From Cellulomonas fengjieae (GTDB taxonomy: Bacteria > Actinomycetota > Actinomycetes > Actinomycetales > Cellulomonadaceae), in NCBI RefSeq assembly GCF_018388465.1, contig NZ_CP074404.1:434001-498000 (forward strand): a stretch of 64,000 nucleotides of DNA, written 5' to 3'. The translations under genes and the position numbers were made by a program. Below are positions 8,659-18,603 of the stretch, one piece after another; the stretch's first letter is position 1, and every line of letters begins with the position of its first letter. Under the pieces are notes generated by a model. It was not told the DNA's origin and ran no database searches. It saw nothing but the letters and a program-made list of their open reading frames with translations.

Positions 8659-8737
8659 CGCCGTACGATGGCGCACGTCGCACAGACCCGTCGGGTGTGC
8701 GGCACGAGAGCAGCCGCGAGAGAGCACTGGAGGACGC

Positions 8738-9085
8738 ATGGACGCCGCGACGATCACCATCGGATCGCTGCCGCAGGCCGGCGCCCGGTCCGAGGGCCAC
8801 GCGGAGCACGGGCTCACTGGGCAGGGGCGCACTGGGCACGGGCTCTCCGAGCGCGACGAGCAGGTCCTCGCCTTCGAGCGGCAGTGGTGGAAGTACGCGG
8901 GTGCCAAGGAGTCGGCGATCCGCGAGCTGTTCGACATGTCGGCCACCCGGTACTACCAGGTGCTCAACGCCCTCATCGACGACCCGGCGGCCCTCGCGCA
9001 CGACCCCATGCTGATCAAGCGCCTGCGTCGGATGCGCTCCTCGCGGCAGCGCGCCCGCACCGCCCGCCGCCTCGGCGACTCCTGA
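8738..9085 (+). CDS. DUF3263 family protein
   Basis: 115 residues from ATG 8738, with GGAGG seven bases upstream. After a variable 36-residue N-terminus the protein has the actinobacterial DUF3263 core: [20 protein letters not shown], then [18 protein letters not shown] and [13 protein letters not shown]. The middle resembles a helix-turn-helix followed by a basic tail, so DNA binding is plausible; that is inference. It precedes the LytR_C gene by 96 bp, a neighbourhood I associate with other actinobacteria. A strong operator-like dyad lies in its promoter. Confidence 0.88.
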   Translation: MDAATITIGSLPQAGARSEGHAEHGLTGQGRTGHGLSERDEQVLAFERQWWKYAGAKESAIRELFDMSATRYYQVLNALIDDPAALAHDPMLIKRLRRMRSSRQRARTARRLGDS

Positions 9086-9181
9086 TCCGGCGACGGCAGC
9101 GGACGTCGTCGCACGTGACACGGCACGTGCCCGCCCCTGGGTGGACCCGGGTCCGCCGCATGAGCCGTTAGCCTGTCCGCC

Positions 9182-9760
9182 GTGAGCAAGGCGGAGTACT
9201 CCTATCCCGAGGACGAGTTCGACGTCCCCTCGAATCCCGACGTCCCCCGCGGGGTCCATCGCGCACCGCGGTCGGCGTGGAGCAGGTGGTGGCCGTTCGC
9301 CGTCGTTCTCGTCGTCGCTCCGGTGCTCGCGTTCACCCTGGTGAACCTGGCGGCGCGGGACGGCAACCTCCCGGCACTCCCCGGCACGTCGAACCCGGCG
9401 GTGGAGCCGTCACCCGAGGCGCCGACCGAGGGCGAGACCGCTGCGGAGACGCCGCCGGTCGAGGAGCCCGTCGCGCCCCAGCCCGTCATGGACACGCCGA
9501 TCGTCGTGCTCAACGCCGCCGGGATCGGTGGCCTCGCCGCGGAGCAGGCGGAGGAGCTCACGACCGCCGGCTTCACCGCGGTCACCACGGGCAACATCGA
9601 GGCGACGACGGACGACTCGGTCGTCTACTACGCCTCCGAGGACCAGAAGGTGACGGCGGACCTGGTGGCGCAGACGCTCGGGGTGGCCACCGTGACGGCC
9701 GGCGCGCCCAACGGCGGCACCGCGATCACCGTCGTCCTGGTCACGGACCCGGACGCCTGA
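9182..9760 (+). CDS. LytR_C domain membrane protein
   Basis: 192 residues from GTG 9182. A cytoplasmic N-terminus is followed by one membrane helix (about 37-58, WWPFAVVLVVAPVLAFTLVNL), an acidic Pro/Glu-rich linker, and an external LytR C-terminal type domain (about 105-190) with IVVLNAAGIGGLAAEQAEEL, VVYYASEDQKVTADLVAQTLG and TAITVVLVTD. The LytR_C domain occurs alone or attached to LCP ligases that link glycopolymers to peptidoglycan; here the ligase domain is missing, so an accessory role in cell-wall assembly is all that can be said. Its stop codon sits inside the first copy of a 13-bp tandem repeat. Confidence 0.85.
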   Translation: MSKAEYSYPEDEFDVPSNPDVPRGVHRAPRSAWSRWWPFAVVLVVAPVLAFTLVNLAARDGNLPALPGTSNPAVEPSPEAPTEGETAAETPPVEEPVAPQPVMDTPIVVLNAAGIGGLAAEQAEELTTAGFTAVTTGNIEATTDDSVVYYASEDQKVTADLVAQTLGVATVTAGAPNGGTAITVVLVTDPDA

Positions 9761-9803
9761 CCGGAGCGCCCGACCGGGACGCCTGACCGGGACGCCTGAC
9801 CGC
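9752..9803. repeat. Four tandem copies of a 13-bp unit
   Basis: GACGCCTGACCGG occurs at 9752 and 9778, with variants AGCGCCCGACCGG at 9765 and GACGCCTGACCGC at 9791. The first copy holds the last codons and stop (GAC GCC TGA) of the LytR_C gene. The array fills the space between two convergent genes. Confidence 0.85.
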
Positions 9804-9817
9804 CCTGACTCTGCGCC

Positions 9818-11323
9818 TCACCCGGCGGCGTCGGGTCGGGACTCCAGCGCGTCGAGCGCGAGGAGCACGCACGCGGCGCTCCAGCCAAGAGGCGCCACCG
9901 CCGCGGGCGAGCCGTCCGCGAGGACCTTCTCCGGCAGCGACCCCGACGGCGTGCGGTGCTCGTCCAGGAACGTGAGCCACCCCTCCGCGCGCTCCCGGTC
10001 CCCGTTCTCGGCCGCGACCCAGGCGTACAGCGAGGTCTGGGGCGTCCACGAGACGCCGTCCTGGCGCCAGCCCGCACCCGGCGCGAGCCCGTTGGCGGGA
10101 CGCAGCATCGTGGTCGCGGACGCCCGCCACGCCTCCTCGACGCCCGGCACCGCGGTCGTGACGAACGGCGGCAGCAGGAACGCGCTCGCCGCGTCGGCGT
10201 GGCCGCCGACCGCGTACCGGGCGAACCCGGTGCCGCCGAACGCGCGGACCACGGCGGCCTGGGTGCGGACCGACGCGTCCCGGGCGTCCCGGGCCAGCGC
10301 GTCGTCGCCGGTCAGCACGAGCAGCTCGGACGCCTGCTGGAGGCCGGCGACCAGCGGCGCCACCGTGCCCAGGGTCAGGGAGTCCTCGGGCACCTCCCAG
10401 TAGTCGGGCGAGGCGGGCGGCAGGCCGTCGTGCGCGACCAGGTCCATCGCGTGGCGGGTGGAGCGCTGCAGGAGGGGGCGCAGCCGGGTGGCCGCCGCGG
10501 CGCGCTCGCCGGGGTCGGCGATCTCCGCGAGCACGAGGCCGGCGGACCACAGCGCCCAGCCGGTGCCGTCCGTCTGGATGCCGCGCTCGTCCGGGGGCCC
10601 GGAACCGTCCGGGAGGTACCGCGCCTGGAAGGAGCCGTCCGGAGACTGCACCCGCTCCAGGAAGCCGAGGATCTCCAGGGCGTCCGGGACGTGGCCGGTC
10701 CGGGCCAGCGCCACGGCGACGAACGACGCGTCGCGCGGCCAGACGTACCGCCACTTCTGCGACCACGCGGCGACGGCCGCGCCGTCCGGGAGCTGGAGCG
10801 TGTGCAGGTCGAGCAGCGCCGCGCGCGCCATGTCCTCGTACGGCCCGCCGAGGCCGGGGACGGTGCCGGAGGCGAGCCAGGCGCGCTGGCGCTGCGCGAC
10901 CGTGGCCGCCGCGCTCGCCGTCGCGCCGTGCCCCGTCCACGGCGCCCCGGCGACGACCTGCTGGAGGGTCCTCGCCGCGGGGTCGACCACGTGCGTGCCG
11001 GGCAGGAACGTGGCGTCGGTGCCGACCGCGAGGGGTACCCGCAGCCCCCCGGGGAACGTGGTCAGGCCCTCGAGGTACAGCGGGATCGTCGCGTACGCGG
11101 GGTTGGGCGGGCCGAAGACGGCCGCGGTGGCGGGGGGCGCCGTCGCGAGCGCCCCGGTGGGGACGGTGGCGACGAGCGCGGTGGTCGCCGCCACGACGAG
11201 CGCCGTGCCCACCAGCCCACCGGCGCGGCGGGACCGGTGCAGGTGGCGCGCGCGGCGCACGGGCACGACCGTCCCGCGGGCACGCCGAGCGGCAGTGACC
11301 GCGCCCACGTCGTGATGGTGCAC
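9818..11323 (-). CDS. Exported GH15-like glycoside hydrolase
   Basis: About 501 residues from GTG 11323; the exact start is uncertain because several GTGs lie close together. An Arg-rich N-terminus and a hydrophobic stretch (about 35-58) ending in TAPPATAAV act as a signal peptide. The (alpha/alpha)6-barrel catalytic features are WPRDAS (195-200), DYWE (E310, likely general acid) and GSLPEKV (E465, likely base). Family members are glucoamylases, glucodextranases and trehalases that release glucose from the non-reducing end of alpha-glucans. No starch-binding module is attached. The substrate is not determinable. It is transcribed divergently from groEL, so its 5' end borders the CIRCE region. 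Confidence 0.85.
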   Translation of the reverse strand: MHHHDVGAVTAARRARGTVVPVRRARHLHRSRRAGGLVGTALVVAATTALVATVPTGALATAPPATAAVFGPPNPAYATIPLYLEGLTTFPGGLRVPLAVGTDATFLPGTHVVDPAARTLQQVVAGAPWTGHGATASAAATVAQRQRAWLASGTVPGLGGPYEDMARAALLDLHTLQLPDGAAVAAWSQKWRYVWPRDASFVAVALARTGHVPDALEILGFLERVQSPDGSFQARYLPDGSGPPDERGIQTDGTGWALWSAGLVLAEIADPGERAAAATRLRPLLQRSTRHAMDLVAHDGLPPASPDYWEVPEDSLTLGTVAPLVAGLQQASELLVLTGDDALARDARDASVRTQAAVVRAFGGTGFARYAVGGHADAASAFLLPPFVTTAVPGVEEAWRASATTMLRPANGLAPGAGWRQDGVSWTPQTSLYAWVAAENGDRERAEGWLTFLDEHRTPSGSLPEKVLADGSPAAVAPLGWSAACVLLALDALESRPDAAG

Positions 11324-11378
11324 ACGCGCACGATAGCGGCCGCGGGGCCGGCGCAGGCCCTGCTCTGGGCGAACGCTG

Positions 11379-11405
11379 CTTGCACTCTCGGGGGTCGAGT
11401 GCTAA
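11379..11405. promoter_or_regulatory. CIRCE element 1 (HrcA operator)
   Basis: CTTGCACTC, nine spacer bases, then GAGTGCTAA, matching the consensus TTAGCACTC-N9-GAGTGCTAA at all but two positions. HrcA repressor binding sites of this form control chaperonin genes. Confidence 0.93.
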
Positions 11406-11414
11406 CCATTGGAC

Positions 11415-11441
11415 TTAGCACTCTCCGGTGGAGAGTGACAG
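11415..11441. promoter_or_regulatory. CIRCE element 2 (HrcA operator)
   Basis: A perfect left arm TTAGCACTC, nine spacer bases, then a degenerate right arm beginning GAGTG. Its centre lies 36 bp from that of the first CIRCE, and both precede groEL. Confidence 0.85.
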
Positions 11442-11463
11442 AATCACCACGGCCGTCCGGTGA

Positions 11464-13185
<1,722 letters not shown>

Positions 13186-13228
13186 CCCGCAGCTGACATC
13201 GCTGAGGGGTCATCCCCAAGCAGAGAGC

Positions 13229-13256
13229 GGGCCGGTCACCTTCGGGTGGCCGGCCC
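13229..13256 (+). terminator. groEL terminator with UUCG loop
   Basis: GGGCCGGTCACC (13229-13240), loop TTCG, then GGTGGCCGGCCC (13245-13256); the stem is complete with one G-U pair. It lies 44 bases past the groEL stop. Confidence 0.8.
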
Positions 13257-13359
13257 GTCCTGCTGTCCCTGCCTGCGGAAACGCGCCTCGTGACGCCCTC
13301 GGGCATGGCACCATCTCGACGTGCTCGACCGCCGGGCGCGCCGATCCCAGGAGTGCAGA

Positions 13360-14943
13360 GTGCCCCACCCAGCCCGCACGACGGTCCGGACGTCGCTGTC
13401 CGCGGTCCTCGCCGTGCTCGCGTGCGTCGCGTGCAGCCCCGACGAGCCGCCGGTGCCGCCGCAGACCGACCGCCCGAGCGCCAGCCCGACGCCCGCCGCC
13501 GCGGACCCGGTGACGGCGGAGGTCGTGCTCGGGGGCGAGCCGATGTCCCTCGAGATCGGCCCGGTCGCGGTCACGGACGACGTCGGGGTGCTGCGGATCG
13601 CAGGTCCGGCCGACGCGCAGCTGCAGACCGGTCTCTGGGACGTGTTCATCTCGTCGAGCCCCGGCGCGAACGGTGTGCGACTCGTGGACCTGGCGGAGGG
13701 GACCGTCGCCACGCCGGCGCGCACGGCGAACGACAGGGCACTGGCCACGTGGGTGATGTCCGTGGGTGGCCCCGCGACGGACGCCGCCGCCGAGGCCGCG
13801 GGTGAGGAGACACAGGTGCAGTACGTCGCCTTCGCGGCGCCCACCACCGCGACCGTCGGCGTGCTGCTTCCCCATGGCGGCGGCCTGGTGCAGGGGGTGC
13901 CCGTCACCGAGGCGGAGGACGCTGGGGTGCTCACGATCCCGGTGTCCGAGATCCATGAGGATGCCGTGGCGACGGCGCCGGTCGCCGCCCTGGACACGTA
14001 CAGCGAGTCGGCCGGCGGGCAGGTGCGGACCCGGAGCACGGAGGAGACCGTCACGGTGGCCATCGGCTCGGACGTGCTCTTCGGCGTCGACTCGGCCGAC
14101 CTCGGGCCGCAGTCCGACGCTGCCCTGACGGCCGCCGCGCAGCAGGTCGCCGCGTACGACGGGGGATCCCTCGCGGTCGTCGGCCACACCGACGACGTCG
14201 CGGACGACGCCTACAACGAGGCCCTCTCGGAGCGCAGGGCGCAGGCCGTGGCGGACCGGCTCGCCTCGATCGCCGACCTCGGCGCGTTCGACGTGTCGGT
14301 GGAGGGCCGCGGCGAGAGCGAGCCGGCCGCCCGCGGGACGTCGGACCAGGAGCGCGCGGTCAACCGGCGGGTCGAGCTGGTGCTGACCACGCTGCAGGAG
14401 CAGGCGACGCAGACCTCGGAGGCCCCGGCGGGCACGCTGCCGGAGACGACCGGACCGGTGGCCTCCGGCGAGGGCACCGTGACCATCGACTCGGGCAACG
14501 GCGTGCCGGTCGACATCGGGGTTCGTGAGGTCCGCCGGGTCGGCAGGTTCCTCGTGGGGAGCGTGGAGGTCAGCAACACCGCGGGCGCGCAGAAGGCGGA
14601 CGGCTCCCTCTTCTCGGCCGGCCCGTGGGGCGCCCGGGGCTCGCTGGACGCGGCGCTGCTGCAGGCCGCCACGAACCTCACCCTCGTGCACGGCGAGCAG
14701 CGGTTCTACCCCGTCGACTACCTGGTGGGCGAGGAGCGTCGCTCCCCGCTCGCCGACCGCATCGTCGACGGACCCGAGCCCGGCACGACGATCCGGGTGA
14801 CGGTGGTCTGGCCCGACCCCGGGACGGAGTCGGTGGTCGTGGACTCCCCGGCGCAGCGCAAGGAGTTCACGGACACGGTCTCCATCGACCTGGGGGTGCA
14901 GCCGTTCCGGATCACCGACGTGCCGGTGGTCGAGGAGTCGTAG
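13360..14943 (+). CDS. OmpA-domain lipoprotein
   Basis: 527 residues from GTG 13360, preceded by AGGAG; an in-frame GTG at 13321 is the alternative. A lipoprotein signal ends in the lipobox LACVAC, so the mature protein is anchored to the outer face of the membrane. The middle part (about 45-230) is unrecognised. An OmpA/MotB-type peptidoglycan-binding domain lies near 235-345: DVLFGVDSADLGPQ, VVGHTDDVADDAYNEALSERRA and NRRVELVL. The remaining 170 residues are unrecognised and possibly beta-rich. It likely tethers the membrane to peptidoglycan. It is convergent with the aminotransferase, with three bases between the stops. Confidence 0.87.
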   Translation: MPHPARTTVRTSLSAVLAVLACVACSPDEPPVPPQTDRPSASPTPAAADPVTAEVVLGGEPMSLEIGPVAVTDDVGVLRIAGPADAQLQTGLWDVFISSSPGANGVRLVDLAEGTVATPARTANDRALATWVMSVGGPATDAAAEAAGEETQVQYVAFAAPTTATVGVLLPHGGGLVQGVPVTEAEDAGVLTIPVSEIHEDAVATAPVAALDTYSESAGGQVRTRSTEETVTVAIGSDVLFGVDSADLGPQSDAALTAAAQQVAAYDGGSLAVVGHTDDVADDAYNEALSERRAQAVADRLASIADLGAFDVSVEGRGESEPAARGTSDQERAVNRRVELVLTTLQEQATQTSEAPAGTLPETTGPVASGEGTVTIDSGNGVPVDIGVREVRRVGRFLVGSVEVSNTAGAQKADGSLFSAGPWGARGSLDAALLQAATNLTLVHGEQRFYPVDYLVGEERRSPLADRIVDGPEPGTTIRVTVVWPDPGTESVVVDSPAQRKEFTDTVSIDLGVQPFRITDVPVVEES

Positions 14944-14946
14944 GGC

Positions 14947-16173
14947 TCACTGCCGGTAGCTGGACAGGAAGTTGCCCATGCGCTCCACGGCCTCGGCCAG
15001 GACCCGCGCCTCCGGCAGCGTGACGATGCGCAGGTGGTCGGGGGTGGGCCAGTTGAAGCCGGTGCCCTGCACCAGCAGGATGTGCTCGCTGACCAGCAGG
15101 TCGTAGACCAGGCGGGCGTCGTCGCGGATCTCGTGCACGTCCGGGTCGAGCCGCGGGAACAGGTACAGGGCGCCGTCGGGGCGGACGCAGTCGACCCCGG
15201 GGATCGAGGTCAGCCCGCGCCACGCGACGTCGCGCTGCTCGTGCAGCCGGCCGCCGGGCGCGACGAGTGCGTCGATGCTCTGGATCCCGCCGAGCGCGGC
15301 CTGCACCGCGTGCTGGGCGGGCACGTTGGGGCACAGCCGGGTCGAGGCGAGCAGGGTGATGCCCTCGAGGAACCCGGCCGCGTGCTCCCGCGGGCCCGTG
15401 ACGACCATCCAGCCCGACCGGTAGCCGGCCACGCGGTACGTCTTGGACAGGCCGTTGAACGTCAGGCACAGCAGGTCGGGGGCCACCGCGGCCATGGGGA
15501 TGTGCTTGGCGCCGTCGAACAGGATGCGGTCGTAGATCTCGTCGGACAGCAGCAGGAGGCTGTGCTCTCGGGCGATCGCCGCGATCCCCTCCAGCACCTC
15601 GCGCGAGTAGACGGCGCCCGTGGGGTTGTTCGGGTTGATCACGACGATCGCCTTGGTCCGGGGGGTGACCAGCGACCGGATGTGCTCCAGGTCGGGCTCC
15701 CAGCCGGCGGACTCGTCGCAGCGGTAGTGCACGGGCACCCCGTCGGACAGCGAGGTCATCGCGGTCCACAGGGGGTAGTCGGGCGACGGGATGAGCACCT
15801 CGTCGCCCTCGTCTAGGAGCGCCTGCATGACCATCGTGATGAGCTCGGAGACGCCGTTGCCCAGGTAGACGTCGTCGACGTCGATCTCCGGGAAGCCGGG
15901 TTCCGTCTCGTACCGCGTGACCACGGCGCGGCGGGCGGACAGGATCCCGCGCGAGTCGGTGTAGCCGTGCGCGTGCGGGATCGCGGCGATGACGTCGCGC
16001 ACGATCTGGTGCGGGGCCTCGAACCCGAACGCGGCGGGGTTGCCGGTGTTCAGGCGCAGGATCGTGTGGCCCTCGGCCTCGAGCCGGACCACCTCGTCCA
16101 GGGCGGACCCCCGGATCTCGTAGAGCACGTTCTTGAGCTTCGACGACTGGTCGAGGGGGCGCAGGTGCGGCAT
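14947..16173 (-). CDS. alaA: AlaA-type pyridoxal-phosphate aminotransferase
   Basis: 408 residues, full length for fold-type I aminotransferases of this group. The substrate-binding LNTGNPAAFGF, the NPNNPTGAVYS motif, the SDEIYD aspartate and the PLP lysine in NGLSKTYRVAGYRSGW (K244) are all present, closely following the pattern of E. coli AlaA, which moves the amino group between glutamate and pyruvate to make alanine. It is divergent from urtA, with its ATG 46 bp from GlnR-like half-sites, so nitrogen control of this gene too is possible. The symbol rests on similarity of motifs; related enzymes can prefer other substrates. Confidence 0.9.
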   Translation of the reverse strand: MPHLRPLDQSSKLKNVLYEIRGSALDEVVRLEAEGHTILRLNTGNPAAFGFEAPHQIVRDVIAAIPHAHGYTDSRGILSARRAVVTRYETEPGFPEIDVDDVYLGNGVSELITMVMQALLDEGDEVLIPSPDYPLWTAMTSLSDGVPVHYRCDESAGWEPDLEHIRSLVTPRTKAIVVINPNNPTGAVYSREVLEGIAAIAREHSLLLLSDEIYDRILFDGAKHIPMAAVAPDLLCLTFNGLSKTYRVAGYRSGWMVVTGPREHAAGFLEGITLLASTRLCPNVPAQHAVQAALGGIQSIDALVAPGGRLHEQRDVAWRGLTSIPGVDCVRPDGALYLFPRLDPDVHEIRDDARLVYDLLVSEHILLVQGTGFNWPTPDHLRIVTLPEARVLAEAVERMGNFLSSYRQ

Positions 16174-16196
16174 CCGTCGAGGGTATCTCCGGCACC

Positions 16197-16257
16197 GTGA
16201 CGCAACCGGGACCGGTCCGAAACAGACCGTTTACGGGGGCCGACCCCTCCCGGAAAC
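16197..16257. promoter_or_regulatory. GlnR-like half-sites upstream of urtA
   Basis: GTGAC (16197), GGGAC (16208), GAAAC (16219) and TTTAC (16230) are spaced exactly 11 bp apart, as in the actinobacterial GlnR pattern GTNAC-N6-GAAAC; another GAAAC is at 16253, one base out of phase. The last GAAAC is followed after ten bases by a candidate minus-10 TAGGTT (16268-16273). A matching layout stands upstream of the urea carboxylase gene. GlnR itself is not in the window. Confidence 0.6.
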
Positions 16258-16290
16258 ACCCCGTCCCTAGGTTCATCACCCATGGGCACA

Positions 16291-16302
16291 GGGATGTATA
16301 CA
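16291..16302. promoter_or_regulatory. Candidate GntR operator before urtA
   Basis: GGGATGTATACA with the palindromic core TGTATACA (16295-16302), about 20 bp past the candidate minus-10. The same 12 bases occur in reverse orientation before urea carboxylase. The FCD-type GntR gene in the same island is the obvious candidate repressor. Confidence 0.6.
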
Positions 16303-16388
16303 GCGCGGGACACAGCGCGGTGTCGCGTGCTGCCCGGGGCCCGAGTCCGGCACTGCCCCAGAGCTTCCCTCAGCGAAAGGCATCTCCG

Positions 16389-17648
16389 TTGACCAGATTC
16401 CGCACGCGCGCTCTCGCCCTCCCGGCGGCCGCCCTGGCCGTCACCCTCGGCGTCGCCGGCTGTGGCGCCCGCACCTCCGACGACCCGGGCGCCGACAGCT
16501 CGGCGTCGTCGGCGTCCTGCGTCGACACGTCGGGCGACACCGTCAAGATCGGCTTCCTCAACTCGCTGTCCGGCACCATGGCGATCTCCGAGCAGACGGT
16601 TCGGGACTCCCTCGACCTGGCCGCCGAGGAGATCAACGCCGGCGGCGGCGTGCTGGGCAAGCAGCTCGAGATCGTCGCGGAGGACGGCGCCTCCGAGCCC
16701 ACCGTGTTCGCCGAGAAGGCCGAGAAGCTCATCTCGTCCGACTGCGTCGCCGCGGTGTTCGGCGGCTGGACGTCCTCGTCGCGCAAGGCGATGCTCCCCG
16801 TCTTCGAGGCCAAGGACTCCCTGCTCTTCTACCCGGTCCAGTACGAGGGCCTGGAGGCGTCGCCGAACATCTTCTACACGGGCGCGACGACCAACCAGCA
16901 GATCCTGCCCGGCATGGAGTACCTCAAGGAGCAGGGCAAGACGAAGGTCTTCCTGGTCGGGTCCGACTACGTCTTCCCGCGCACGGCCAACAAGGAGATC
17001 GTCGCCTGGGCCGGTGCCAACGACGTCGAGATCGTCGGTGAGGAGTACGCCCCGCTCGGGCACACCGACTTCGCCACGATCGTGAACAAGCTCAAGGGCT
17101 CGGGCGCCGACGCGGTGTTCAACACCCTCAACGGCGACTCCAACGTCGCGTTCTTCAAGGAGTACAAGAACGTCGGCCTGGCCGCGGACACGCTGCCCGT
17201 CGTCTCGGTGTCCATCGCCGAGGAGGAGGTCGGTGGCATCGGCATCGACAACATCGTCGGCCAGCTCACCGCGTGGAACTACTACCAGACGGTCGAGAGC
17301 CCCGAGAACACCACGTTCGTCCAGGCGTTCAAGGCCAAGTTCGGCGACGACCGCGTGACGTCCGACCCGATGGAGGCGGCCTACACGTCGCTCTACCTGT
17401 GGAAGGGCATGGTCGAGAAGGCGGAGTCGTTCGACGTCGCCGCCGTGCAGGAGGCCGCCGACGGCGTGACCTTCGACGCCCCCGAGGGCACGGTCACGGT
17501 CAACGGCGACAACCACCACATCGCCAAGACCGCGCTCATCGGCAAGATCGGCCCGGACGGGCTCATCTACACCGAGTGGTCGTCGGACGGCCCCATCGAG
17601 CCCGACCCGTTCCTCGAGGGCTACGACTGGGCCGAGGGCCTCTCCTGA
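16389..17648 (+). CDS. urtA: Urea ABC transporter substrate-binding lipoprotein
   Basis: 419 residues from TTG 16389, with GAAAGG upstream; the start is set by the lipoprotein signal ending GVAGC (C25). The mature protein has the UrtA signature KIGFLNSLSGTMAISEQTV, then GGVLGKQLEIVAEDGASEP and the ligand-cleft segments GGWTSSSRKAMLP and FYPVQYEGLEASPNIFYTG. It captures urea outside the membrane and passes it to UrtBC. It heads a five-gene transporter operon. A perfect 15-bp hairpin after its stop probably keeps its transcript level above that of the permease genes. Confidence 0.96.
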   Translation: MTRFRTRALALPAAALAVTLGVAGCGARTSDDPGADSSASSASCVDTSGDTVKIGFLNSLSGTMAISEQTVRDSLDLAAEEINAGGGVLGKQLEIVAEDGASEPTVFAEKAEKLISSDCVAAVFGGWTSSSRKAMLPVFEAKDSLLFYPVQYEGLEASPNIFYTGATTNQQILPGMEYLKEQGKTKVFLVGSDYVFPRTANKEIVAWAGANDVEIVGEEYAPLGHTDFATIVNKLKGSGADAVFNTLNGDSNVAFFKEYKNVGLAADTLPVVSVSIAEEEVGGIGIDNIVGQLTAWNYYQTVESPENTTFVQAFKAKFGDDRVTSDPMEAAYTSLYLWKGMVEKAESFDVAAVQEAADGVTFDAPEGTVTVNGDNHHIAKTALIGKIGPDGLIYTEWSSDGPIEPDPFLEGYDWAEGLS

Positions 17649-17653
17649 CACCG

Positions 17654-17688
17654 GGTGACCCGGCGCCCGCGGTGGGCGCCGGGTCACC
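17654..17688 (+). terminator. Intercistronic hairpin between urtA and urtB
   Basis: GGTGACCCGGCGCCC (17654-17668) pairs perfectly with GGGCGCCGGGTCACC (17674-17688) across a 5-base loop, between the urtA stop and the urtB start. It is likely a partial terminator or mRNA-stabilising stem that skews expression toward the binding protein. Confidence 0.7.
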
Positions 17689-17718
17689 ACCCCTCTCTCA
17701 CAGGAAGGACGGGTCCGG

Positions 17719-18603
17719 ATGGACGCCCTCGTCTCACAGCTCTTCGCGGGCCTCAGCCTGGGCTCGGTGCTGCTGCTCGCGGCGCTCGGCCTGGCGCTGA
17801 CGTTCGGTCAGATGGGCGTCATCAACATGGCGCACGGCGAGTTCATGATGGCCGGCGCGTACACGGCGTTCGTCGTGCAGAAGGTCGTCGCCGACGCGGG
17901 GGTGTCCCTGCTGGTCTCGCTCCTCATCGGGTTCCTCGTCGGCGGTCTGCTGGGCCTGGTCCTGGAGATCACGCTCATCTCGCGGATGTACACGCGGCCG
18001 CTCGACACGCTGTTGGTCACGTTCGGCGTCGCGCTGGTGCTCCAGCAGCTGGCCCGCGACGTGTTCGGCGCCCCGAACGTCGACGTGCGTGCCCCCGCGT
18101 GGTTGTCCGGCGCGGTGCAGATCCTGGGCGTCGGGATCCCCAGGACCCGGCTGTTCATCCTGGCGCTGGCCCTGCTGTGCGTGCTCGCCCTGTCCCTCGT
18201 GCTCAAGCTCAGCCCGCTCGGGCGTCGCATCCGCGCCACGGTGCAGAACCGCGACCTGGCCGAGACGTCCGGCATCTCGACGCGTGCGACCGACCGGCTG
18301 ACGTTCTTCGTCGGCTCCGGCGTGGCCGGCGTCGCGGGCGTGGCGCTCACCCTGCTCGGGTCGGTCGGCCCGACGCTGGGCACCAACTACATCGTCGACG
18401 CGTTCCTCGTGGTGGTCGTCGGCGGCATCGGCCAGCTCAAGGGCGCCGTGATCGCGGCGTTCGGCCTCGGGCTGCTGCAGGCCGGCTTCGAGTACTCGAC
18501 GACCGCGAGCATCGCGAAGGTCCTGCTGTTCGTCGTCATCGTCGCGTTCCTGCAGGTCCGGCCGCAGGGACTCGTCTCGGTGCGCACGCGGAGCCTGGCG
18601 TGA
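17719..18603 (+). CDS. urtB: Urea ABC transporter permease UrtB
   Basis: 294 residues, a LivH-type permease with about eight hydrophobic helices. Typical features are LALTFGQMGVINMAHGEFMMAG near the N-terminus and the EAA-like region around RATVQNRDLAETSGIS. It lacks the long N-terminal extension seen in some proteobacterial and cyanobacterial UrtB proteins. Together with UrtC it forms the membrane channel of the importer. An AGGAAGG ribosome site precedes the ATG, and its stop overlaps the GTG start of urtC (GTGA). Confidence 0.95.
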   Translation: MDALVSQLFAGLSLGSVLLLAALGLALTFGQMGVINMAHGEFMMAGAYTAFVVQKVVADAGVSLLVSLLIGFLVGGLLGLVLEITLISRMYTRPLDTLLVTFGVALVLQQLARDVFGAPNVDVRAPAWLSGAVQILGVGIPRTRLFILALALLCVLALSLVLKLSPLGRRIRATVQNRDLAETSGISTRATDRLTFFVGSGVAGVAGVALTLLGSVGPTLGTNYIVDAFLVVVVGGIGQLKGAVIAAFGLGLLQAGFEYSTTASIAKVLLFVVIVAFLQVRPQGLVSVRTRSLA

